64,000 nt of DNA, taken from Cohnella hashimotonis (GTDB taxonomy: Bacteria; Bacillota; Bacilli; Paenibacillales; Paenibacillaceae). Positions 45,645-52,251 of this stretch are shown here, one piece after another. Numbering within the stretch: the first letter of the stretch is position 1; the number at the start of each line of letters is the position of its first letter. The translations under genes and the position numbers were made by a program. The notes under the pieces are model-generated. The model worked only from the letters and a program-made list of their open reading frames with translations. It was not told the DNA's origin and ran no database searches. The DNA is taken from assembly GCF_030014955.1 (NCBI RefSeq), contig NZ_JAGRPV010000001.1:6882001-6946000 (forward strand), given 5' to 3'.

Positions 45645-45933
45645 TTAAAAATCACCTCTATGTAGAACGGCGGCTCCGGTATTCCGAAGCCTGCCGCCCT
45701 TCTGTCGTGTTGCGCTGCGATTTCCCCATTCCCGCCCTCGCCCGAATCCTGCCGATCTGCACGCGGTGGTTACAGTGATTGGTACACGTTACTTCCATGC
45801 TCAGGCGCATTTTTGTCACATTACTGGGCTCATTCGTTAAAGGCCTAGACATGGCCCTGCGTCTAATTAGGAGGTCCAACTTTCCCTGTTGGCGGGTTGT
45901 GCACGCCTCGGCCGATCCGGACTACCTTCGCAG

Positions 45934-46395
45934 CTATGTCTCGATGAGATCCGTCGTCCAGTTCATCTCCTGAATCCGAAAATCCATCTCCCGGTAGGCT
46001 TTGGACAGCGCATCCACGCGAGCCTGAATCTGCACGACGTCCACCGTCCGCTCGAACTTGACCTCCGACCGGCTGAACCGGTCCTGCTTGATCGACGCCT
46101 GCTCGAGCAGGTCCGCGAGCAGCTTGCGATGCTGCATGAGCCGGTCCCGCTCCGCCAGCGCGTCCGAGATGCTCAGCTCGGCGTTAAACGGCGTCGCCGC
46201 ATTCGTTTTGTTGATCCTGCGCACCCAAAGCGTCTGCTCGGCGAGCGTCTGCTCCAGCTCCGCGATCAGCGCGGCCGGATCCTCCGCGGGCGTTTCGCCC
46301 TCCTGCACCTTCACGACCCGCTCGAGCCGCTGCCGCAACTGCGCGATCTTCTTCTGGCTGTCCGCCCTGCGGACCAGCGCTTCCGCCAGCTTCAT
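45934..46395 (-). CDS. DIP1984 family protein
   Basis: A 153-residue mostly helical protein: MKLAEALVRRADSQKKIAQLRQRLERVVKVQEGETPAEDP is close to the DIP1984 family start, followed by WVRRINKTNAATPF and ALAERDRLMQHRKLLADLLEQA. The helices would form a coiled coil. Function is unknown; some homologues are labelled septicolysin without support. It starts 18 nt after the ro60 stop with its own AGAGGTG site, so it is cotranscribed with ro60 and may be a partner of the Ro60 particle. A 289-nt gap follows before rlaP. Confidence 0.8.
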   Translation of the reverse strand: MKLAEALVRRADSQKKIAQLRQRLERVVKVQEGETPAEDPAALIAELEQTLAEQTLWVRRINKTNAATPFNAELSISDALAERDRLMQHRKLLADLLEQASIKQDRFSRSEVKFERTVDVVQIQARVDALSKAYREMDFRIQEMNWTTDLIET

Positions 46396-46413
46396 TTTTA
46401 CGCACCTCTTATT

Positions 46414-47913
46414 TTAATTATCGATATCGATCGCTTCGATCCGTTCGACCACGGTCGTGTAGCCTTTGGCCGACTGCGCGATGTAGCTCAGCACCGTGTC
46501 GCTCCAGCCGTAGATATAGAACGTACCGGGATCCTGCTGCGGCACCATCGCGCCGCGATAGGGCGAGACGTCGACGATAAACGCCTTGACGCCCGGGTGT
46601 ACCTTCGCCCTGTACTGCGCCAGCGCTTCGTAAAACGGACTGCCCGCATTTTGCTGTTCGTCCGTGATGATGACGATTTGCTCGACCTTATGCCGCTTTG
46701 CCAGCAGCTTGCGTACCGGCGCGCCCGTATCCGTGCCGCCTCGCGTCCGGATGCGCTCCGCCTGCGACAGGATACTGTCCCTGCGCGAAGGCTTCGCATC
46801 TTCGGCGACGGTGTCGAACAGCCAGAACAGGGAGTCGCCTTCCGTCTTCTTGTACAGCGCCAGCGCGAACACCGAGCCGATCTGCAGGTAGTCGCCGGTC
46901 ATCGAGCCCGAGATGTCGAGGAAGATCGCCGTACGGCCTTCGAGATCCGGCAGATGCTCGAACGTATACTCCGCCGCGTCCCGCAGCGCGTCGCGCAGAA
47001 CCGGATTCTCCACCTGCCGGAACGCCTTGGCGAACCGGAACGGCAGGATCCTCGCCTTGGCAAGCGCGCGCCGGTCGGTCAGCCGATCGGTCACCGCCTG
47101 CAAGTTGTGCCGATCCTCCAGCACCCCGGCCCGCTCAAGCGCGTTCAGATGCCGAAGCAGCGCGAATGTCGGCAGCTGGGCGATCAGCGCTTCCCAGATC
47201 GCCTTGGTCGGCTTCACCGCGCCCGTGACGACCTCGTGCGGCAGCTTGCCCGTCTCGATCCAGTACAGCCGCTCGGCCTCGGTCGTCGCCTGCTTCAGCT
47301 GCTCCAGCGCATGGACTTGCGGCAGCAGCGACAGGTTCGCTTCCTGACCCCGCAGGTACCGGTAGAGCGCCTGCTGCTTCAGGTCCGTCGGCTTCGGGTG
47401 CGCCGTCGCAATCGCGTCGCCGAGGCTGTAGCCCCGGCCCCGGCCATTGTACTTGACGGCCCAGTATTCGGACACGCCGGCCAGGAACCGGTTCACCTGC
47501 CGCTTCACGGCCCGGCCTCCTTCTCCCCGGCCCATCCCCTGGAGGATCGTCAGGAAATCGGACAAGTCGGACGGAATCTGCACGACCTTGAGGAAGATCT
47601 TTGCGAAAAGGTCGGGCCGATAGGCCGACAGGATCGCGAGGCCGTACAACGGCTGAAGCCGCATATAGCCTTCGCCCCGCGCATACACGAGCGCCTTGGC
47701 CATGAACTGCGGATCGCGCTGCGCCATCTCGCGATGAAGCGCTTCGGCTTCGATCAGCAGCGACTGACCGTCCGCGTAAAACGTGTTGCCCATCGTATTG
47801 GTGACCAGTGTCTGCACGTACCGCTCCTCTGGGGAGCGTTCGTAGGCCGGATAGCCATCCTGGTTCAATGTCGTCGGCCGGACGGCCGAGAACAGCTTTT
47901 TAGCGAAACTCAT
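46414..47913 (-). CDS. rsr: Ro60 (TROVE domain) RNA-binding protein
   Basis: A 499-residue Ro60 orthologue. The TROVE HEAT-repeat ring covers about 20-350 (FLTILQGMGRGEGGRAVKRQVNRF, YWAVKYNGRGRGYSLGDAI) and a von Willebrand A domain covers about 350-499 with MIDAS residues in TAIFLDISGSMTG, TRGGTDTGAPV and IVIITDEQQN. Bacterial Ro60 binds Y RNAs and misfolded or damaged RNAs and, in Deinococcus, channels substrates to PNPase. AAGGAGG lies 11 nt ahead of the ATG. A Y RNA-like element sits only 25 nt upstream in the leader. First protein gene of the RNA repair unit. Confidence 0.96.
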   Translation of the reverse strand: MSFAKKLFSAVRPTTLNQDGYPAYERSPEERYVQTLVTNTMGNTFYADGQSLLIEAEALHREMAQRDPQFMAKALVYARGEGYMRLQPLYGLAILSAYRPDLFAKIFLKVVQIPSDLSDFLTILQGMGRGEGGRAVKRQVNRFLAGVSEYWAVKYNGRGRGYSLGDAIATAHPKPTDLKQQALYRYLRGQEANLSLLPQVHALEQLKQATTEAERLYWIETGKLPHEVVTGAVKPTKAIWEALIAQLPTFALLRHLNALERAGVLEDRHNLQAVTDRLTDRRALAKARILPFRFAKAFRQVENPVLRDALRDAAEYTFEHLPDLEGRTAIFLDISGSMTGDYLQIGSVFALALYKKTEGDSLFWLFDTVAEDAKPSRRDSILSQAERIRTRGGTDTGAPVRKLLAKRHKVEQIVIITDEQQNAGSPFYEALAQYRAKVHPGVKAFIVDVSPYRGAMVPQQDPGTFYIYGWSDTVLSYIAQSAKGYTTVVERIEAIDIDN

Positions 47914-47938
47914 AAAATTTAAACCTCCTTAAAGAGAG

Positions 47939-48034
47939 CGGAGCGAGGAAATGGCCGAGAAGGTTCGCGGAAGGCCAGCGTATGGCCACGTCCGTCCCTT
48001 ATATCGAAGTATCCCTCTCGTTCGCCTCGCTCCG
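47939..48034 (-). ncRNA. Y RNA-like element 3, in the ro60 leader
   Basis: A 96-nt element on the minus strand. The ends pair perfectly over 10 bp (48025-48034 with 47939-47948, CGGAGCGAGG/CCTCGCTCCG). Next come an asymmetric internal loop (CGAA against GCCATTT), an inner helix CGAGAGGG/CCTTCTCG (48013-48020 with 47956-47963), the shared ATACTTCG segment and a GGCCA-TACGC-TGGCC apical hairpin. The helix-loop-helix matches the two other elements here and fits the Ro60-binding end of Y RNAs. It ends 25 nt before the ro60 ATG, so Ro60 may bind its own leader. Confidence 0.75.
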
Positions 48035-48049
48035 TTTGTCGCCATTGCA

Positions 48050-48177
48050 TCGTTGAGGAAAAGGTCGGAAAGGCATGCTGCTCTACCATCTGAGCTATCC
48101 CGCCGCAGCGGGAGTTGGATTCGAACCAACGACAAGCCGATTAAAAGTCGAAGTAGCCCTTCCATGCGCCTCAACGA
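48050..48177 (-). ncRNA. Y RNA-like RNA 1 with circularly permuted tRNA module (YrlA type)
   Basis: A 128-nt RNA. Outer helix: 48169-48177 with 48050-48058 (9 bp); internal loop CGCAT/GACCTTTT; inner helix 48156-48163 with 48067-48074 (8 bp). The interior is a tRNA in permuted order. First comes the 3' half: Lys-type anticodon loop CTTTTAA (48141-48147) and a perfect T-arm GTTGG-TTCGAAT-CCAAC (48114-48130). Then an acceptor stem TCCCGC/GCGGGA closed by a TGCG tetraloop, then the 5' half with D-arm GCTCAGATGGTAGAGC (48080-48095). Bacterial YrlA RNAs bound by Ro60 are known to carry a tRNA-like module. It lies 139 nt after ykuK and 15 nt before element 3. Confidence 0.9.
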
Positions 48178-48283
48178 ACGAACGTCGATAACTGATCTGT
48201 TCATTTTGCATTTACATCTTGCGTTGTGCCCCGCCTTTTCGGCGTCGGCTGCTTGCTCTTATCATCGCGCACATCCGCTGCTG

Positions 48284-48313
48284 CGAACATGGCGCAAGTA
48301 TGACGACTTGTAA
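48284..48313 (-). promoter_or_regulatory. Conserved 30-nt element upstream of Y RNA 1
   Basis: It matches 50001-50030, upstream of Y RNA 2, at 24 of 30 positions without gaps (shared core CATACTT-n-CGCC-n-TGTTCG on the minus strand). It is 106 nt from the mature-like Y RNA end. It could be a promoter element or a conserved 5' part of a precursor; no sigma-A hexamers are clear. Confidence 0.55.
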
Positions 48314-48316
48314 GAT

Positions 48317-48913
48317 TTATCCGAAACTCGATGCCGTCTTCGAGGCTAGGGAGCCTCTGTACGGGGTTTTCGTATAGCGATTGGAAACGGAAGAAGCCGC
48401 GATCGCCTCCGGTTTCACTCTGGCCGACAGCCCCATCGCTTCGATTCTTCCGACCAGCTCCGCGACCATCGCCGACGTCCGGTTGCGCTGCGCGTCGGTA
48501 CCTGCGTCGATATCGACGAACATCGCAAGGCTCGCGCCATGGTAGGCATGCGGCAGAAGGATATCCTCCAACGCAGCCCGTTTACCGGAATCGAAGTAGG
48601 CTGCGATTTCCTGGCTGTATGTCGTTTCGAGGCTCAGCTTTTCCCGCAGCGAACGCAGCTCCCGCGGGACGATCACCTGGCGGTAGCAGAACCAGGCGCC
48701 TCGGCCCGGCCGGAGAATGACGACGGACGTTACGAACTTCGTATGTCCGGCGTGCACCTGCGCGTCCGTCCCGACGACGAGCTGGTACGCCGCGCGCGGA
48801 TCGCGCGCCATGAAGCTTCGGATGCGTTCGAAGACGTCGCCGAGCGACAGATTTTGTTCGGAGAGGTTGCGGAAGACTTGCTCGTGAAGCATGGGGTATA
48901 CGTGTCTTTTCAT
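48317..48913 (-). CDS. YkuK-type RNase H-like protein (DUF458)
   Basis: A 198-residue protein starting at the ATG at 48913 (MKRHVYPMLHEQVFRNLS) with AGGTGA upstream; the longer frame reads back through tRNA genes. It has VVGTDAQVHAGHTKFVTSVV, the first acidic strand of the RNase H fold, then YRQVIVPRELRSLREKLSLET and ASSVSNRYTKTP, as in YkuK. The biochemical activity of the family is unknown; the fold suggests RNA or RNA-DNA hydrolysis. It lies 51 nt downstream of tRNA-Asn and directly upstream of the Y RNA genes, so it may be involved in processing these RNAs. Confidence 0.82.
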   Translation of the reverse strand: MKRHVYPMLHEQVFRNLSEQNLSLGDVFERIRSFMARDPRAAYQLVVGTDAQVHAGHTKFVTSVVILRPGRGAWFCYRQVIVPRELRSLREKLSLETTYSQEIAAYFDSGKRAALEDILLPHAYHGASLAMFVDIDAGTDAQRNRTSAMVAELVGRIEAMGLSARVKPEAIAASSVSNRYTKTPYRGSLASKTASSFG

Positions 48914-48963
48914 AAGTGTCACCTGTAGCGCAAGGCGGCTTCTTCCTTTCTTCTTTGTCGTAT

Positions 48964-49039
48964 TGGCAGGGTTGGCAGGGCTCGAACCTGCGACCGTCCG
49001 ATTAACAGTCGGGCGCTCTACCCGCTGAGCTACAACCCT
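48964..49039 (-). tRNA. tRNA-Asn(GTT)
   Basis: 76 nt with encoded CCA. Acceptor AGGGTTG/CAACCCT, discriminator G, anticodon loop CTGTTAA, T-arm GCAGG-TTCGAGC-CCTGC. The anticodon stem has one mismatch at 27-43. Last of four tRNAs. Confidence 0.95.
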
Positions 49040-49046
49040 ATGGATT

Positions 49047-49124
49047 TGGAGGCGTGGACGGGGCTCGAACCCGCAGATCCGGACGTGAAAGGCCCGTGTG
49101 TTCATCCAGTTTCACCACCACGCC
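49047..49124 (-). tRNA. tRNA-Glu(TTC)
   Basis: 78 nt with encoded CCA. Acceptor GGCGTGG/CCACGCC, anticodon loop CTTTCAC, T-arm GCGGG-TTCGAGC-CCCGT. The discriminator base is T rather than the usual purine. Confidence 0.93.
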
Positions 49125-49147
49125 GCGGCGGTTCAGCTTATATCGAA

Positions 49148-49221
49148 TGGCTGCCCGGGCAGGAATCGAACCTGCGGTGGATGATTCAAAGTCATCTGCC
49201 TTGCCGCTTGGCTACCGGGCA
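49148..49221 (-). tRNA. tRNA-Gln(TTG)
   Basis: 74 nt with encoded CCA. Acceptor TGCCCGG/CCGGGCA, discriminator G, anticodon loop CTTTGAA, T-arm GCAGG-TTCGATT-CCTGC. Typical glutamine tRNA with U1-A72. Confidence 0.95.
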
Positions 49222-49226
49222 TCGTA

Positions 49227-49302
49227 TGGGGAGACCAACCGGAATCGAACCGGTACTGGCGGATTCACAGTCCGCTGCGTTCGCCTTTTCGCCATGATCT
49301 CC
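49227..49302 (-). tRNA. tRNA-His(GTG)
   Basis: 76 nt with encoded CCA. The eight-pair acceptor includes the histidine-specific G-1:C73. Anticodon loop CTGTGAA, T-arm ACCGG-TTCGATT-CCGGT. First tRNA of the cluster on the minus strand. Confidence 0.95.
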
Positions 49303-49480
49303 ATAATAGAATGCGATTGTTGCCGTCGGCCCCGCCCCTGCCTGATGGCAGGAGCGCGCCGCCTCCTTTCCTCGTTATTAATATCGCTTGACGCGGTATG
49401 TACTTTGCAGGGGCCGTATAGGTATGAAAAAAGACCCCTGTCGCCCTCGGATCTTCCTCTAAGACTGAATTCAGCCATAG

Positions 49481-49510
49481 AAAAAGACCGCTCGGCTACA
49501 AGCAGTCTTT
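49481..49510 (-). terminator. Terminator after the 59-residue ORF
   Basis: AAAGACTGCT/AGCGGTCTTTTTC on the minus strand, one mismatch in the stem. A second weaker hairpin with TTTTTT follows near 49427. The 49303-49480 stretch upstream of tRNA-His otherwise shows only a CTGCC-TGAT-GGCAG hairpin. Confidence 0.65.
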
Positions 49511-49544
49511 ACGGGTACGCATATGTATGCCGTCGCCGGCGGCG

Positions 49545-49724
49545 TCAGGCTGTAGAAAACAACCGACGAACCGAAGCTGGTTTGCGCCTGTAAAGAATGC
49601 CGATATGAGATTGGAAATACAGATCATGCGGGTTGAATAAGCCTATCTCTCGCTGGCTGCCTTTAATCTGGGACATCGGGCTACGATGGTATGGACGTTC
49701 ATAGATAAAATTCGTGTCGCGCAT
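49545..49724 (-). CDS. Small hypothetical protein, 59 residues
   Basis: Starts at the ATG at 49724 (MRDTNFIYERPYHRSPMSQI) with AAAGGAG 8 nt upstream, one of the best ribosome sites in the area. The product is polar and arginine/tyrosine-rich, with no membrane helix or recognisable domain, and ends SVRRLFSTA. A terminator hairpin follows 34 nt later. It lies between Y RNA 2 and the tRNA cluster. I do not recognise it; the case for a real gene is the ribosome site and the terminator, not homology. Confidence 0.5.
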   Translation of the reverse strand: MRDTNFIYERPYHRSPMSQIKGSQREIGLFNPHDLYFQSHIGILYRRKPASVRRLFSTA

Positions 49725-49810
49725 GTTCCGCACTCCTTTCTCCAATTCAGTATGTTGCTGGTAATCCTAGCATCGGACGATTAACGGTGTCAACCATAAA
49801 CTGCATGAAT

Positions 49811-49937
49811 GGTATCATGGAGGAAATGGGTTGGAAAGGTTCTGCGCTTCGATCCTGTCTTTATGATCGAAGCGATTAGGTTTCGAGCCTAATATAGTTT
49901 TGGGCGAAGTAACCCTTCCGTGCGCCTCCATGATGCC
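49811..49937 (-). ncRNA. Y RNA-like RNA 2
   Basis: A 127-nt RNA. Outer helix 49925-49934 with 49814-49823 (10 bp, extended by GG/CC after one mismatch); internal loop CGCAC/AACCCATTT; inner helix 49911-49919 with 49833-49841 (GGAAGGGTT/AACCTTTCC, 9 bp); then the shared TACTTCG. The interior has a T-arm-like hairpin ATTAGG-CTCGAAA-CCTAAT and a second perfect 10-bp hairpin CGCTTCGATC/GATCGAAGCG in place of acceptor and D-arm. It is closely related at both ends to Y RNA 1 but has lost most of the tRNA fold. It is divergent from the WYL genes. Confidence 0.85.
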
Positions 49938-50000
49938 GTGGCACCGATTGCCTTGCGACCCTCGGCTTCACAACCTGATTTTCGCAGCAATCGCATCGAT

Positions 50001-50030
50001 CGAACAGGGCGAAAGTATGGCAACGCGTAA
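50001..50030 (-). promoter_or_regulatory. Conserved 30-nt element upstream of Y RNA 2
   Basis: Copy of the element at 48284-48313, 24/30 identical and gapless, 63 nt from the Y RNA 2 end. Between it and the RNA lies a 12-bp hairpin (CGATTGC-TGCGA / TCGCA-AG-GCAATCG). It is also 69 nt from the divergent WYL start, so it could be a shared operator. Confidence 0.55.
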
Positions 50031-50098
50031 AAAGTTTCCATATTCCCCTGCCTTTTCTCTTGATACAATGGAACAAAAGATCGGCTGGAGGTGCGCGC

Positions 50099-51412
50099 AT
50101 GGCACGGGAAAGCTTCGATAAAGAGGTGCAGTTTCTACGCATGCTCGCGCTGGCGGGCGGCGCCTACAGCAGGCAGCAATTCGCCGACCGGCTCGGCATC
50201 TCCGTGCATACGTACGACAAGACGCTGCGCTACATCAAGGACATGCGAACGGCGCTGTCCTCCGAAGCGGCCAAGGACCTGGCCGAAGGTCTGCGCTACA
50301 ACCATTACGAATCCGCGGACCCGCTGCTGCTGTTTCTCTTCAGGTCCAAATCGCTGAAGGATTCGGAAAGCATCCGGCTCGCGGTCCTGATCGGCTTGAT
50401 GCAGGGCGAAGCGATGACCGCCAAAGAACTGCTGGACGCCTGCAGCGACAGCATGCCGTCCGAGTATGCTTGCCCCGACGAGAAGACCGTGCGCGGGGAC
50501 CTCAAGTATCTGGAGGAGGTCGGCGTTATCCGCCGCCTGGACGGCGGTCGGCCGTACAGATACCGCGCCGATATCGATCTCATCGATCGGCTGTCGGACG
50601 AGGAACTCCTTGACCTTTACGACTATGTCGATGTAATGGCGAACACGCAGGTGCCTGCCGTACAGGGATATCTTCTGCGAGATACGCTGAAGAAGGCGCT
50701 GACGAGACGCGGCTACGGACCCGAGACCTTCGACGTTCATCTGTACAAATATCACTATCACACGCGCATTCTCGACGAGGCGCATCTGTATACGATATTC
50801 GAGGCGATCAGGGAGCACCGCAAGCTGACCTTCCTCTACCTGTCGCCAAAAAAAGGCAAGAACTATGCCTCCAAAAACACGAACCCCCTGTTCGAGCGCG
50901 AGACGGAGGGTCGCGTGGAGACGACGCTGCCGCTTCGCGTCGTTTACGACCATCAATACGGCCGCTGGTATCTGATCGGACACAGCCCCCGGCTCGGCAC
51001 CATGAAGTATCGCCTGGAGGGCATCACCCAGATCGAGATGGGAGAAGCCGTAGACGCGGAAACCTTCAGCCGGCGCCTCGAGGCGGTCGTGCAGGAGCTC
51101 GAACACAGCTGGGTGACGGACTCGCACCGGCGCGTGAAGATCCGGGTGCGATTCTACAACCCGGGACGGGCGGGCGCGAACTTCGTACGCGAACGCGTCG
51201 AGGCCCAAGGCCAATGGGGCGTCTTGACGGACGAGTCGGACACGACCTTCCTCTATGAGATCGAGGTCAACGGCATTTACGAGATCAAGCCGTGGCTGCG
51301 CAGCTTCGGCTCGAGCTGCGAAGTTCTGGAGCCCGCATGGCTGCGCAGGGAGCTGATCGCCGAATGGAAGGAGATTCAGGCCTATTATGAACCCGTTCGA
51401 GAAAATCTTTAA
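50099..51412 (+). CDS. WYL-domain transcriptional regulator 1
   Basis: A 437-residue regulator. The ATG at 50099 (MARESFDKEVQFLRML) has GGAGG 7 nt upstream. An N-terminal HTH (AYSRQQFADRLGISVHTYDKTLRYI) is followed by a second winged-helix-like part (CPDEKTVRGDLKYLEEVGVIRR), then the WYL module (HRKLTFLYLSPKKG, LPLRVVYDHQYGRWYLIGHSPRLGTMKYRLEGI) and a C-terminal WCX extension. WYL domains sense nucleic acid or nucleotide ligands, which fits an RNA damage sensor. It is divergent from Y RNA 2 and the RNA repair genes, and overlaps WYL gene 2 by 26 nt. Confidence 0.88.
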   Translation: MARESFDKEVQFLRMLALAGGAYSRQQFADRLGISVHTYDKTLRYIKDMRTALSSEAAKDLAEGLRYNHYESADPLLLFLFRSKSLKDSESIRLAVLIGLMQGEAMTAKELLDACSDSMPSEYACPDEKTVRGDLKYLEEVGVIRRLDGGRPYRYRADIDLIDRLSDEELLDLYDYVDVMANTQVPAVQGYLLRDTLKKALTRRGYGPETFDVHLYKYHYHTRILDEAHLYTIFEAIREHRKLTFLYLSPKKGKNYASKNTNPLFERETEGRVETTLPLRVVYDHQYGRWYLIGHSPRLGTMKYRLEGITQIEMGEAVDAETFSRRLEAVVQELEHSWVTDSHRRVKIRVRFYNPGRAGANFVRERVEAQGQWGVLTDESDTTFLYEIEVNGIYEIKPWLRSFGSSCEVLEPAWLRRELIAEWKEIQAYYEPVRENL

Positions 51413-52232
51413 TTATCAAATTCTGTCGCGGCTGGACGAAGCGGATTCGATCGCCCTCACGACCCACGAGCGTTCATGGCTGAAAACAATGCTCGAGCAT
51501 CCGGCGTCGGACGACGCGTTCGCAGAGGGAACGTTGTCACGGCTACGCGATCTGCTGCGGGATGAGGCTACCATCGACAGCCGCGAATATATTATGCAAA
51601 AAGCCAAAAGCCGGGAGAGACAGGTCTATCACCCCCTGCTCCGTCCGCTGCGCCGCATGATTCAGGGGGGCAGCGGAATCAGACTCACGACGAGGCTCAA
51701 GCACGGCGGCGTCCAGGCCAATCAGAACGGACTGCCCGTCAAGCTGGAATACAATATGGTCAAGCGAGAGTGGTATCTGCTCTGGTATAACGTGCGCGGC
51801 CTCATGTCCAGCAAGCTGCAGCATATCGTCTCCGCGAAGCCCCTCCCGCTTCCGCCGGAGCGCTTCGAGGCTTTGCGAAGCCGGGCATTCGCCCTTCTCG
51901 AGGAGCGCCGGACCCAAGCGGTGATCGAGATCGTCCGCGAATACAACGCGGAGCTATCCCGGATCCTTTACGCCTTCTCCTGCTTCGATAAGACCGTCAG
52001 CTACGATGAGGACCTGGACTTGTACCGCATCCGGGTATCCTGCCTAGCCGACGAGAGCGAGTTCCTGCTGTCCAAGATCCGCTTCCTCGGACGCCGGGTT
52101 CGTATCGTCGAAGGCGATCAGCTGCGCCGGCGCATGCGGGAGTCGGCGGCTTGGACGCTGGCCAGATACGAGGAAACGACCGAGCCGCAGCAAGCCCCGC
52201 AGCCTCCTCAAGATGCCGACTCCGCATCTTGA
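51387..52232 (+). CDS. WYL-domain protein 2
   Basis: A 281-residue protein: a short N-terminal helical part (FEKIFNYQILSRLDEADSIALTTHERSWLKTML), a WYL module (HPLLRPLRRMIQGGSGIRLTTRLKHG, LPVKLEYNMVKREWYLLWYNVRGLMSSKLQHIV) and a C-terminal part (YRIRVSCLADESEFLLSKIRFLGRRVRIVEGDQLRRRM). No convincing HTH, so it probably acts as a partner of WYL regulator 1, whose gene it overlaps by 26 nt in another frame. Paired WYL genes of this sort suggest a heteromeric sensor. Confidence 0.8.
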   Translation: MNPFEKIFNYQILSRLDEADSIALTTHERSWLKTMLEHPASDDAFAEGTLSRLRDLLRDEATIDSREYIMQKAKSRERQVYHPLLRPLRRMIQGGSGIRLTTRLKHGGVQANQNGLPVKLEYNMVKREWYLLWYNVRGLMSSKLQHIVSAKPLPLPPERFEALRSRAFALLEERRTQAVIEIVREYNAELSRILYAFSCFDKTVSYDEDLDLYRIRVSCLADESEFLLSKIRFLGRRVRIVEGDQLRRRMRESAAWTLARYEETTEPQQAPQPPQDADSAS

Positions 52233-52251
52233 CCCGGCCGAAGCAGTCGTC

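Noticed and set aside
45658..45879. Possible small gene in the 289-bp gap between the DIP1984 gene and rlaP
   Set aside because: No ribosome site and no motif beyond two cysteines; I see nothing else supportable in 45645-45933.
48070..48155. Ordinary tRNA-Lys gene
   Set aside because: The halves are in reverse order and the acceptor stem is closed by a loop, so a normal tRNA cannot form from a linear transcript.
49936..49960. Sigma-54 promoter near Y RNA 2 (TGGCAC...TTGC)
   Set aside because: Spacer is 8 nt instead of 5 and no RtcR-type activator is present.
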